Positions 1 to 7,512 of a stretch of DNA of 15,958 nt are shown here, piece after piece. Numbering within the stretch: the stretch's first letter is position 1; the number at the start of each line of letters is the position of its first letter. The position numbers and the translations under genes are program-made. The notes beneath the pieces were generated by a model that searched no databases, was not told the DNA's origin, and saw only the letters and a program-made list of their open reading frames with translations. Source of the DNA: Syntrophomonadaceae bacterium (GTDB taxonomy: Bacteria > Bacillota > Dethiobacteria > DTU022); NCBI GenBank assembly GCA_007131435.1, contig SLQM01000006.1:1-15958 (forward strand). Direction: 5' to 3'.

Positions 1-1295
1 ACAAAAATAGGGTAGATACAGAAACAATACTTCATTATCTATGGGAAAATGGCTGCCTTATTGTTGAAAATTATAAAGATGCAGATCTTATATTAATCAA
101 TACCTGCAGCTTCATAGATGATGCCCGGCAGGAATCGGTTAATACTATATTAAAGCTAAGCCAATCTGTGAATCCACGCGAAACAAAGCTGGTTATGGCC
201 GGCTGCATGGTTGAAGTATATGGTGATAAGTTGATCAGCCAATTAAGTGAACTCAGCGGCGCTATCGGAGTTCACAGCTACATGCATCTGAATCGGTTTC
301 TTAAAACAGTCTTACAGGGAAAGAGGGTAACAATTAAAAGAAAGCCCCCGGTGGAATATTTTTCTTTATCGGAAAGGCTTTTGACAGTTCCTCAGCACTC
401 CGTTCCTGTTAAGATAGCGGAAGGTTGTGACAACCGCTGTCACTATTGTTTAATCCCCTGTATCCGCGGTAATTACCGCAGTAAGCCCCCAGAAGCAATC
501 ATTGATGAAGTAACTTCATTATTAGAACAAGGAACAGTGGAAATATCCCTGATTGCCCAGGATACAACTGCCTATGGCCTGGAAAAAGAAGGCTACCCAG
601 ACCTTACAGGATTAATAGAGATGATTATGAAGTTAAATTATAAATTCTGGCTCAGAATCATGTATACTTATCCATCAAGAGTCAATGATAGCCTGGTAAA
701 ATTAATTCGGCAAGAGGAAAGAATTTGCAACTATCTAGATGTCCCATTACAGCATGTCGATGACCTGGTTTTAAGAAAAATGGGCCGTGATTATGATAAA
801 AAAAAGATATTGCAGTTATTTTATAAACTAAAAAAAATTGATCCAGAAATTGCCTTGCGGACTACTTTCATGATCGGCCATCCCGGTGAGAGTAAAAAAT
901 CTTTTGATGAGTTAATTAGATTTATTATGAATAACCACTTTGATCATTTAGGCTCATTTGTCTATTCCGCCCAAAAAGGAACAGCTGCATACGACATGCC
1001 AGCTCAGGTTCCACCGCGAGTTACAAAAAGGCGGCGCCATTACCTGATGACCCTGCAGAAAAAAATATCATGCAAGTTAAACCGAAGACATCTTGGTAAA
1101 ATATACACTATTCTAATTGATGGGCATTATAATAAAAACAGCAGGCTCTATAAAGGCAGAACCGAGTTCCAGGCTCCTGAAGTTGATGGATTTGTTATTG
1201 TAAAATCAAATCAGCCTTTAAAAGCCGGCCTATTTGTAAAAGCAAGAATATGTGCCAGTTCGACATATAATTTATTTGCAGTGGCAATGAGTTAA
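1..1295 (+). CDS. rimO: Ribosomal protein S12 methylthiotransferase RimO (5' end outside window)
   Basis: Radical-SAM enzyme that adds a methylthio group to the conserved aspartate of ribosomal protein S12. The open frame runs in from the window edge (first whole codon at base 3) and reads KNRVDTET..., the tail of the family's GCxKNxVD(S/T)E opening. A GTG at 168 is in frame but internal, since good MTTase-domain sequence lies before it. Two of the three N-terminal cluster cysteines are visible: the Cys of NTCSF (codon 105) and of GCM (codon 204); the first is lost off the edge. The radical-SAM triad CDNRCHYC has cysteine codons at 426, 438 and 447. A C-terminal TRAM-like region follows. RimO is preferred over MiaB because of the KNRVDTE and NTCSFIDDARQES patterns. 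cinA follows 37 bases downstream in the same direction. Confidence 0.93.
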   Translation, partial: KNRVDTETILHYLWENGCLIVENYKDADLILINTCSFIDDARQESVNTILKLSQSVNPRETKLVMAGCMVEVYGDKLISQLSELSGAIGVHSYMHLNRFLKTVLQGKRVTIKRKPPVEYFSLSERLLTVPQHSVPVKIAEGCDNRCHYCLIPCIRGNYRSKPPEAIIDEVTSLLEQGTVEISLIAQDTTAYGLEKEGYPDLTGLIEMIMKLNYKFWLRIMYTYPSRVNDSLVKLIRQEERICNYLDVPLQHVDDLVLRKMGRDYDKKKILQLFYKLKKIDPEIALRTTFMIGHPGESKKSFDELIRFIMNNHFDHLGSFVYSAQKGTAAYDMPAQVPPRVTKRRRHYLMTLQKKISCKLNRRHLGKIYTILIDGHYNKNSRLYKGRTEFQAPEVDGFVIVKSNQPLKAGLFVKARICASSTYNLFAVAMS

Positions 1296-1332
1296 ACAGG
1301 GCTTAGAGTGAAGGATACTTGGAGGTTATAAT

Positions 1333-2565
1333 ATGCAGGCTGACCTGATTTGCATCGGTAATGAACTGCTCACAGGGTTAATTGAAAATAGCAATGCCAG
1401 TTTTTTATCCAGGCGACTGTGGGCTGCAGGGATACCGGTTAGGGAATCTGTTGTGGTTGCAGATGAAGAAGATTCTATCAGGGAAGCCCTCGAAAGGGTG
1501 CTGAATAAAAGCGAGATCATTATACTGACAGGCGGATTAGGGCCTACCGATGATGATGTAACCCGTGAAGCAGTTGCAGGTATACTGGACCTGAAAATGT
1601 CCTTAAATAAGGAATGGCTGGAAAAAATGGAAAGTTTCTTTTTAAAACGTGGTATAACCATGCCAGAAGGCAACAAAAAACAGGCAATGGTGATAGAGGG
1701 AAGTTTAATGCTGCCAAATAAAAAAGGAACTGCTCCCGGGGCAATATTAGAGGTTAAAAATAAAATAATTGTACTGCTTCCTGGGCCGCCAGCTGAATTA
1801 GAAGAAATGTTTGACCAGCATGTACACCCGTATCTTTTATCAAATAACCGGGGTGTACAAAGAAAGGTTAAAACTCTAAAGTGTATCGGCCTGGGAGAGT
1901 CAATGCTTGAAGAAACCATAAAGAAAATCGGAAAATGGGAATATCCTCCTTTATCGTATATAGCCAAGGGATATGAAGTAAACCTGCAGCTTAAAGCAAG
2001 CGGTTACTCAGAAGAAGCTAATGCCATGATAGAGGGTGCAGAAAAATTACTCAGAGAAACCCTTGGAGATTATATATTCGGTAGTGATTTAGATACAATT
2101 AACAGTGTCGTGGCGAATATGTTTTTATCGGGAAAACATACATTGTCTGTAGCTGAATCCTGCAGTGGCGGGCTCATGTCTGATATGATAACAGATATAC
2201 CGGGAAGCTCCGGTTTTTTTTTAGGCGGGGTAATTGCTTACTCAAATTTTGCCAAGTGCGAGCTGCTTAAAATTGATCAGGAATTAATTAAAAGTGAAGG
2301 CGAAGTAAGCAAGCCGGTTGCCATTGCAATGGCTGAAAGCGTACGCAGCCTTTTTAAGGCAGACTTTGGGGTTGGCATAACGGGCTATGCCGGCCCTGAG
2401 CCTGGTGAATCAAAAAGTTCTGCAGGGCTTGTATATATAGCTGTTTCAAGCACTAAGGAAATTGAATGCAAAGAGTTCCACCTTGGTGGAGGAAGGCGGG
2501 GAGTGAAAGAAAGGGCTGCCCAGGTTGCGTTTGATATGATGCGAAAAATATTAATAAAGGCTTGA
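1333..2565 (+). CDS. cinA: CinA-like protein (MoaB-like domain plus NMN-deamidase-like domain)
   Basis: Two-domain CinA of 410 aa, the usual full length. The N-terminal half is a molybdopterin-binding/COG1058 fold with GNELLTG near residue 9, GGLGPTDDDVTREAVA from residue 67, and LPGPPAELEEMF. In the family this half is linked to ADP-ribose/NAD-derivative hydrolysis. The C-terminal half is PncC-like (NMN amidohydrolase): AESCSGG at 274-280, then PGSSGFFLGGVIAYSN. The later conserved loop reads GYAGPEPGESKSSAG where homologues usually have G-AGP-GG...KPVG, so it is somewhat divergent and deamidase activity is likely but not assured. The ATG is preceded by GGAGG at 1321-1325 with seven bases of spacing. 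It lies between rimO and thpR-recA, a common order in Clostridia and Bacilli, where cinA is often co-expressed with recA. Confidence 0.93.
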   Translation: MQADLICIGNELLTGLIENSNASFLSRRLWAAGIPVRESVVVADEEDSIREALERVLNKSEIIILTGGLGPTDDDVTREAVAGILDLKMSLNKEWLEKMESFFLKRGITMPEGNKKQAMVIEGSLMLPNKKGTAPGAILEVKNKIIVLLPGPPAELEEMFDQHVHPYLLSNNRGVQRKVKTLKCIGLGESMLEETIKKIGKWEYPPLSYIAKGYEVNLQLKASGYSEEANAMIEGAEKLLRETLGDYIFGSDLDTINSVVANMFLSGKHTLSVAESCSGGLMSDMITDIPGSSGFFLGGVIAYSNFAKCELLKIDQELIKSEGEVSKPVAIAMAESVRSLFKADFGVGITGYAGPEPGESKSSAGLVYIAVSSTKEIECKEFHLGGGRRGVKERAAQVAFDMMRKILIKA

Positions 2566-2594
2566 ATTATCAATTATGGGAAAAGGAATTTAAA

Positions 2595-3158
2595 ATGAGG
2601 CTATTTATTGCTTTGAAGCTCTCAAAAAATCAACAGCATGATGTTGGGGTGCTGCAGAACAGGTTAAAAATGAATCTAAAAGGTGTGAAGTGGGTTAAAC
2701 CTGAGAACATGCATCTAACATTGAAATTCCTGGGCGAAATTGACAGTCACTATACCTGCTATATTAAAAGTGCCCTTGAAAAAACTCTATCCCATCAAAA
2801 ATCTTTTCAGTTAGATTTTGGAGAAACAGGTGTTTTCCCTGATCCAGGAAAAGCACGTGTGCTTTGGATTGGAGTGCATAAAGGTAAAGAAGAAGCAATC
2901 TGTATTGCTGAAAAACTGGAATACTGCCTGACAGAAGCGGGGTTCTCAAAAGAAACCAGGGAATTTCAGCCTCATTTAACTATAGGCCGTTTAAGAAACC
3001 CGGTTAATAAAGCGCAACTAAATGTTTTTTTAGAGGGTGAAAATAAATTTAGAACATCGGCAGAAAAAGTTGATGGAGTAGTTCTATTTCAAAGCATTTT
3101 AGACCGTCATGGCGCCAGGTACGAAGAATTACTAAAAGTTCAACTAACTGATAGTTAA
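2595..3158 (+). CDS. thpR: RNA 2',3'-cyclic phosphodiesterase (2H family)
   Basis: Member of the 2H phosphoesterase superfamily (formerly 2'-5' RNA ligase, LigT), which opens 2',3'-cyclic phosphate ends of RNA. Both catalytic HxTx motifs are present: HLTL at residue 40 (HLTLKFLGE) and HLTI at residue 127 (HLTIGRLR). The length of 187 aa fits the family. The start is placed at ATG 2595 because AAAGGA lies 8 bases before it and the family begins MRLFIAL. A TTG at 2562 in the same frame would add 11 residues of unrelated character and overlap the cinA stop, so it was not used. It sits 29 bases after cinA and 105 bases before recA, probably in one transcript with cinA. Confidence 0.92.
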   Translation: MRLFIALKLSKNQQHDVGVLQNRLKMNLKGVKWVKPENMHLTLKFLGEIDSHYTCYIKSALEKTLSHQKSFQLDFGETGVFPDPGKARVLWIGVHKGKEEAICIAEKLEYCLTEAGFSKETREFQPHLTIGRLRNPVNKAQLNVFLEGENKFRTSAEKVDGVVLFQSILDRHGARYEELLKVQLTDS

Positions 3159-3207
3159 ATATAGCTTATAATTTATTAAAGGCTTTTATCATTAACAGCA
3201 GGAATCT

Positions 3208-3238
3208 GTTTTTGAAAAAAGAAGTATATTTCAAAAGT
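3208..3238 (+). promoter_or_regulatory. Inverted repeat in the recA leader
   Basis: TTTTGAAA at 3210-3217 is mirrored by TTTCAAAA at 3229-3236 with an 11-base loop; two G-U pairs can extend the stem outward. It lies 25 bases before the recA start and ends just upstream of the ribosome binding site. It could be an mRNA hairpin or a protein-binding palindrome. It does not resemble the GAAC-N4-GTTC LexA box of Gram-positive bacteria, and its AT-richness makes chance formation quite possible. Confidence 0.3.
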
Positions 3239-3263
3239 GAACCCGCTAAGGAGGTAAATTAAT

Positions 3264-4304
3264 ATGGAAAAAGAGAAAGCACTAGAAGCAGCACTGGTAC
3301 AGATTGAAAAGCAGTTTGGCAAGGGTTCTGTTATGAAGCTAGGACAAGATGCAGTTTCCGAAATTGCATTTATACCAACAGGTAGCCTGACATTGGATGC
3401 AGCGCTAGGTGTTGGAGGAGTACCCAGGGGTAGGGTTGTGGAAATATTTGGCCCTGAGTCTTCCGGTAAAACTACGGTAGCCCTGCATATAATTGCAGAA
3501 GCACAAAAGCGTGGTGGTTTTGCAGCATTTATCGATGCTGAACATGCACTTGACCCTCAGTATGCAACAAATCTTGGTGTAAATCTTGATGAATTACTTG
3601 TTTCGCAGCCGGATACAGGTGAACAGGCCCTGGAAATTGCAGAAGCTCTTGTGCGCAGCAATGCTATAGATGTATTGGTTATAGACTCTGTAGCAGCTTT
3701 AGTCCCCAGGGCTGAAATAGAAGGAGAAATGGGAGATTCGCATGTAGGATTACAAGCAAGGTTAATGTCCCAGGCATTAAGAAAATTATCAGGTGTAATA
3801 AGCAAGTCAAGAACTAGCGCTATATTTATAAACCAGATTAGAGAAAAAGTTGGCATTATGTTTGGAAATCCGGAAGTAACACCAGGCGGCAGGGCTTTGA
3901 AATTTTATTCTTCGGTGAGAATGGATGTCAGGAGAATAGAATCTTTAAAAATTGCTTCAGATCAAATCATAGGAAATAGAACAAGGGTTAAAGTGGTTAA
4001 AAACAAGGTTGCACCTCCATTTAAAGTTGCAGAATTTGATATCCTTTACGGAAAAGGTATTTCTGCAGAGGGCTCTTTGATTGATCTCGGCCTGGAGCAT
4101 AACGTTATTACCAAAAGCGGCGCTTGGTACTCGTACGGGGAAGAGAGGCTTGGGCAGGGACGTGAAAATGTAAGAGAATTTTTGATCGAAAACATTAATT
4201 TAAAAGATGAAATAGAACAAAAAGTGCGTGAAGCGGCAGGGCTGCCTTCAGTAATCAACAGCAATGGAAAAAGTGCTCCTGTAGAAGAAAATATTGAACA
4301 GTAA
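3264..4304 (+). CDS. recA: Recombinase RecA
   Basis: ATP-dependent DNA strand-exchange protein that forms filaments on single-stranded DNA and triggers LexA self-cleavage. The 346 aa match the family length. Walker A is GPESSGKTT at 63-71, and the Walker B strand LVIDSVAAL lies near 138-146. Loop L2 with GNPEVTPGG spans about 201-209, preceded by the conserved FINQIREK stretch. The C-terminal tail after about residue 325 is short and moderately acidic, as usual. The start ATG has a near-perfect AAGGAGGT at 3248-3255 with eight bases of spacing. recX follows after 33 bases, the classical pairing. No LexA box was found in the 105 bases upstream. A lone TATAAT sits at 3167-3172 without a convincing -35, so the promoter could not be assigned. 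Confidence 0.98.
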   Translation: MEKEKALEAALVQIEKQFGKGSVMKLGQDAVSEIAFIPTGSLTLDAALGVGGVPRGRVVEIFGPESSGKTTVALHIIAEAQKRGGFAAFIDAEHALDPQYATNLGVNLDELLVSQPDTGEQALEIAEALVRSNAIDVLVIDSVAALVPRAEIEGEMGDSHVGLQARLMSQALRKLSGVISKSRTSAIFINQIREKVGIMFGNPEVTPGGRALKFYSSVRMDVRRIESLKIASDQIIGNRTRVKVVKNKVAPPFKVAEFDILYGKGISAEGSLIDLGLEHNVITKSGAWYSYGEERLGQGRENVREFLIENINLKDEIEQKVREAAGLPSVINSNGKSAPVEENIEQ

Positions 4305-4337
4305 TTAATTATAAAATATTAGACAGGTATCTCTAAG

Positions 4338-4805
4338 ATGGATAAGGTTAAAAAGAAAAAAGCACTAAGCCTTGCTTTAAAGTACCTGGCCTTAAGGTCT
4401 CGAAGTGAAACAGAATTAAAGACGTATCTTGATCGCAAAAATTTTGAACGAGATGTAATCACGAGCGTTTTAAATGAATTAAAAAGCTATGGCTATATTA
4501 ATGACATCCAGTTTACCAAGGATTTTGTCAATTATCACAAATTAAAAGGTCATGGCATAAAAAAAATTCGTTATGAACTACAATTAAAAATAGCTGATGG
4601 GAACATTATTGATGAAGTAATAAGTGAGCTATTTAGCCTTGAGGATGAATTTAAAAGGGCGAAATGCCTTATAGAAAAAAGAGAAGGCAAGACAGGCAGC
4701 ATAGATGAAAAATGGATAAAGCGCCAGGCCGCTTATTTACAAAGACGCGGTTTTGAAAGTAATATTATCTTCAAGGTGTTAAAAGATTACAATCCTTCAG
4801 AGTAA
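4338..4805 (+). CDS. recX: Regulatory protein RecX
   Basis: Small modulator that binds in the groove of RecA filaments and limits their extension. The 155-aa protein is basic and helical, with the family's three-helix repeats: an opening with ALKYLALRSRSETELKTYL, then the LNELKSYGYINDIQFTKDFV stretch and the KGHGIKKIRYELQLK segment, and a last repeat with IKRQAAYLQRRGFESNIIFKVL. The position 33 bases after recA supports the call. The ribosome binding site is poor (only ACAGGT before ATG 4338), so translation may be weak or coupled to recA, in keeping with RecX being less abundant than RecA. The stop at 4803-4805 lies only seven bases before the -35 box of the next promoter. Confidence 0.92.
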   Translation: MDKVKKKKALSLALKYLALRSRSETELKTYLDRKNFERDVITSVLNELKSYGYINDIQFTKDFVNYHKLKGHGIKKIRYELQLKIADGNIIDEVISELFSLEDEFKRAKCLIEKREGKTGSIDEKWIKRQAAYLQRRGFESNIIFKVLKDYNPSE

Positions 4806-4812
4806 TCTTACC

Positions 4813-4841
4813 TTGACATAATATAGTATTCGGGCTACAAT
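4813..4841 (+). promoter_or_regulatory. Strong sigma-A-type promoter
   Basis: The -35 hexamer TTGACA (4813-4818) is a perfect consensus. A 17-base spacer separates it from TACAAT (4836-4841), five of six matches to TATAAT. The expected start is around 4848. It is the best vegetative promoter seen in the window, and it lies immediately after the recX stop rather than close to rny, so the resulting transcript has a leader of about 225 bases. Confidence 0.8.
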
Positions 4842-4847
4842 TACTAA

Positions 4848-5025
4848 GAAATAGTATTAATTAAATTGTTAGCCTGGAACACAATTGATTGAGAGAAGGC
4901 CCGGCGCGTAGGGCGCTGAGATAGATTAAAAAAGCATATAATCTTTCTAACAGGTTTAGGTATTAGTATATCTATTACCTGGTCATTCTCTTGTAAGCTG
5001 TGTCCCAGACACAGCTTATTTTATT
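4848..5025 (+). ncRNA. Candidate structured small RNA or rny leader, class unknown
   Basis: This stretch lies between the consensus promoter and the terminator hairpin and has no convincing ORF. Hand pairing gives a closing helix P1 (4874-4883 with 4999-5008, nine of ten pairs, one A-C mismatch). P2 follows (4890-4897 with 4986-4993, then 4898-4901 with 4981-4984 after bulged A4985). The junction carries three hairpins: P3 (4902-4907/4913-4918, GC-rich), P4 (4923-4928/4939-4944) and P5 (4958-4966/4972-4980, one mismatch). A separate 5' hairpin (4864-4869/4881-4886) can compete with P1. The size and closed-rod outline would allow 6S RNA, but the junction is unlike what I know of 6S. No T-box GGTGGTACCGCG, SAM, purine, lysine or cobalamin signature is present. 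No energies were computed. Confidence 0.55.
4995..5025 (+). terminator. Intrinsic terminator or attenuator hairpin before rny
   Basis: AAGCTGTGTC (4995-5004) pairs perfectly with GACACAGCTT (5008-5017) around a three-base loop, followed by ATTTTATT (5018-5025). The U-run is interrupted, so termination may be partial. It lies 49 bases before the rny start codon. Its 5' arm shares bases 4999-5004 with the 3' strand of helix P1 of the upstream RNA, so the two cannot form together. Confidence 0.65.
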
Positions 5026-5073
5026 ACACGGACTAATTAAACTATTAATTAATGTGAAATGGAGGTGAACGAT

Positions 5074-6609
5074 ATGCTGGAAAATTTGCTAATGGCTATA
5101 GCTGCCATTGTCGTCGGTTTTGGTGGTGGCTATTTTGTGCGGAAAATGATTGCTGAAGCAAAAATATCTTCGGCGGAATCGGCAGCTAAAAAAATTGTTG
5201 AAGAAGCAACACAGGAAGCTAATGCTCTAAAAAGAGAAAAACAGCTTGAAGCAAAAGAAGAGGCTGTCCGCCTGAGAAGTGAGCTGGAAAAAGAAAGCAA
5301 AGAAAGGCGCTCTGAACTGCAGCGTTTAGAACGCAGGCTGGTTCAGAAAGAAGAAAGCCTTGATCGCAAAATTGCCAATGCTGAGAAGAAAGAAGAGGAT
5401 TTGCGCTTTAAAGAGCAGGAAAATGCTGAGATTAAAGACAAGCTTGAAATGTTGCATCAGCAGCAGCTTTCAGAGCTAGAAAGAGTTTCGAGCATGACTT
5501 CAGATGAGGCTAAAGAACTTCTGCTTCAAAGGGTTAGGGAAGAGATAGAACATGAAATGATTGCCATGGTTAAAGACATTGAAAATCAGGCAAAAGCTGA
5601 CGGTGAGAAAAAGGCCCGTGAGATAGTAACACTGGCTATACAGAGGTACGCCGCAGATCATGTTACAGAATCTACTGTTTCAGTGGTTTCGTTACCCAAT
5701 GACGAAATGAAAGGACGTATAATCGGCAGAGAAGGCAGAAATATCAGGGCCCTGGAAACGCTTACCGGAATAGATTTAATAATCGATGATACTCCGGAAG
5801 CAGTAATTATATCCGGTTTTGATCCAATAAGGCGTGAAGTGGCAAGATTAGCATTGGAAAAACTGGTTAGTGATGGCAGGATTCATCCAGCGAGAATTGA
5901 AGAAATCGTAGAAAAAACCCGAAAAGAGGTAGAAGCACAGATAAAGGAAGAAGGGGAAAGAGCTACCTTTGAATCAAGGGTACATGGACTGCATCCCGAA
6001 CTTGTAAACCTGCTCGGCAAATTGAAGTTTCGAACAAGTTACGGACAGAATGTTTTACAGCATTCCATCGAAGTTGCTCATCTTGCGGGCATCATGGCTG
6101 CTGAATTGGGATTGGATGTAAATTTTGCAAAACGTGCAGGCCTTTTGCATGACATCGGAAAAGCAATTGATCATGAAACAGAGGGTTCACATGTCTATAT
6201 AGGTGCAGAACTGGCGAAAAAATATAAAGAATCAGATGGGATAGTTAATGCCATAGAAGCTCATCACGGGGACGTAGATTTTAACACGCTCGAGGCTGTG
6301 CTTATACAGTCTGCAGACGCTATTTCTGCCGTACGCCCTGGAGCAAGGCGGGAAACCCTGGAAGCATATATTAAACGTCTGGAAAAACTCGAAAATATTG
6401 CAGATTCTTTCGAGGGTGTCGAAAAATCTTATGCCATTCACGCCGGGCGTGAAATAAGAATCATGGTTAAACCTGATCGTATTGATGATTACACTTCAAT
6501 CAAGGTAGCCAGAGATATAGTCAAGAAGATCGAGAGTGAGCTTGAATATCCTGGGCAGATAAAAGTAACTGTTATCAGGGAAACAAGAGCTGTTGATTAT
6601 GCCAAGTAG
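5074..6609 (+). CDS. rny: Ribonuclease Y
   Basis: Membrane-anchored endoribonuclease that starts mRNA decay in many Firmicutes. Domains in order over 511 aa: one N-terminal membrane helix (about residues 2-23); a long charged coiled coil (about 30-170); a KH RNA-binding domain with GRIIGREGRNIR at 214-225; and an HD domain with LLHDIGKAID carrying the metal-binding His359-Asp360, plus EAHHGD further on. I start at ATG 5074 because GGAGGTG at 5061-5067 sits six bases before it. The in-frame ATG at 5059 overlaps that ribosome binding site and would add only five residues. Upstream lies the structured RNA and a hairpin that may attenuate the transcript. ymdB follows 93 bases downstream, the conserved rny-ymdB pairing. 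Confidence 0.97.
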   Translation: MLENLLMAIAAIVVGFGGGYFVRKMIAEAKISSAESAAKKIVEEATQEANALKREKQLEAKEEAVRLRSELEKESKERRSELQRLERRLVQKEESLDRKIANAEKKEEDLRFKEQENAEIKDKLEMLHQQQLSELERVSSMTSDEAKELLLQRVREEIEHEMIAMVKDIENQAKADGEKKAREIVTLAIQRYAADHVTESTVSVVSLPNDEMKGRIIGREGRNIRALETLTGIDLIIDDTPEAVIISGFDPIRREVARLALEKLVSDGRIHPARIEEIVEKTRKEVEAQIKEEGERATFESRVHGLHPELVNLLGKLKFRTSYGQNVLQHSIEVAHLAGIMAAELGLDVNFAKRAGLLHDIGKAIDHETEGSHVYIGAELAKKYKESDGIVNAIEAHHGDVDFNTLEAVLIQSADAISAVRPGARRETLEAYIKRLEKLENIADSFEGVEKSYAIHAGREIRIMVKPDRIDDYTSIKVARDIVKKIESELEYPGQIKVTVIRETRAVDYAK

Positions 6610-6643
6610 TCAATACTAATCATCATAATTGAGATGTATCGAT

Positions 6644-6671
6644 AGAAAGTGCCTTTAATGGGCACTTTCTT
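6644..6671 (+). terminator. Hairpin between rny and ymdB
   Basis: AGAAAGTGCC (6644-6653) pairs perfectly over ten bases with GGCACTTTCT (6661-6670) around a seven-base loop. The following TTAATAT is a poor U-tract, so this may be a weak terminator, an mRNA-stabilising hairpin or a processing site that adjusts ymdB relative to rny. It ends 33 bases before the ymdB start chosen here. Confidence 0.45.
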
Positions 6672-6702
6672 AATATGAATTATTATGATTGGAGATTGCC
6701 AT

Positions 6703-7485
6703 ATGCGAATATTATTTATTGGAGATATAGTTGGTAAAACAGGCCGCACCTGCTTGAAAAATGTATTGCCAAAACTTAAAAATGAAATGTCTTTTGATTT
6801 AATTATCGCCAATGGAGAAAACGCTGCAGGCGGTGCAGGTATAACAGAGAGTGTATTTTTTGAATTAAGAGATGTGGGCGTAGATGTGGTGACGGGAGGA
6901 AATCATACTTGGGACCAAAAAGATATCTATAACTTCATTGACAGGGAGCCAAGGTTATTGAGGCCGGCCAACTATCCAGAAGAAACTACCCCGGGCAGCG
7001 GTTCAGTAATAATTGAAAGGAAGAAGGGTAAATTAAAGATAGCAGTTATAAATTTAATCGGAAGGGTTTTTATGCGCCCTTCTGACTGTCCATTCAGGAC
7101 GGCAGATAAAATAATTCCTGTTTTGAAAGAAAAAACGGATTACATTATAGTAGATTTTCATGCAGAAGCGACTTCTGAAAAGCAGGCCATGGGCTGGTAT
7201 CTTGATGGCAGGGTGAATGCAGTTATCGGTACGCACAGCCATGTCCAGACTGCGGATGATAGGATTTTAACAAAAGGGACTGCTTATATTACTGATGTAG
7301 GAATGGTCGGGCTGTATAACTCTATTCTCGGTGTTGACAAAGGAGGACCTTTAAAAAGATTTCTTACACAAATGCCTCACAAATTAAGCATTTCCGATGG
7401 AACTTCGCTATTTAATGCACTAATAGTTGAATTTAACGGTCGAGGCGAAACTGTTTTTGTGAAAAGGGTCTCACAAATAATTTAA
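6703..7485 (+). CDS. ymdB: YmdB-family calcineurin-like phosphodiesterase
   Basis: Dimetal phosphodiesterase of the TIGR00282/YmdB family. In Bacillus subtilis YmdB hydrolyses 2',3'-cyclic nucleotides and affects the choice between biofilm formation and motility. Metal ligands are all visible: D8 in FIGDIVG, E39-N40 in NGENAAGGAGIT, N67-H68 in GGNHTWD, H153 in DFHAEATSEK, and H178 and H180 in GTHSHVQTAD. The 260 aa match the family. Start ATG 6703 is preferred because TTGGAG at 6689-6694 precedes it and MRILFIGD is the family opening. The in-frame ATG at 6685 lies before that Shine-Dalgarno and adds six atypical residues. It sits between rny and spoVS, an order frequent in spore formers. Confidence 0.95.
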   Translation: MRILFIGDIVGKTGRTCLKNVLPKLKNEMSFDLIIANGENAAGGAGITESVFFELRDVGVDVVTGGNHTWDQKDIYNFIDREPRLLRPANYPEETTPGSGSVIIERKKGKLKIAVINLIGRVFMRPSDCPFRTADKIIPVLKEKTDYIIVDFHAEATSEKQAMGWYLDGRVNAVIGTHSHVQTADDRILTKGTAYITDVGMVGLYNSILGVDKGGPLKRFLTQMPHKLSISDGTSLFNALIVEFNGRGETVFVKRVSQII

Positions 7486-7512
7486 AACTCAAAAATAATT
7501 CATATAATTCTG

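Noticed and set aside
3167..3172. TATAAT as a recA promoter -10.
   Set aside because: No acceptable -35 at 16-18 bases; in AT-rich DNA a lone hexamer is expected by chance.
4898..4925. Pieces resembling the TPP riboswitch (GCGTAGGG and CTGAGA).
   Set aside because: The two motifs occur in the wrong order and the ACCTGA and TAAT elements are missing; rny is also not a thiamine gene.
4848..5025. T-box leader.
   Set aside because: No GGTGGTACCGCG-like T-box sequence, and rny is not an amino-acid or synthetase gene.
4848..5025. Firm assignment as 6S RNA.
   Set aside because: Size, promoter and closed outline fit, but the three-hairpin junction and lack of remembered sequence identity do not justify naming it without a covariance search.
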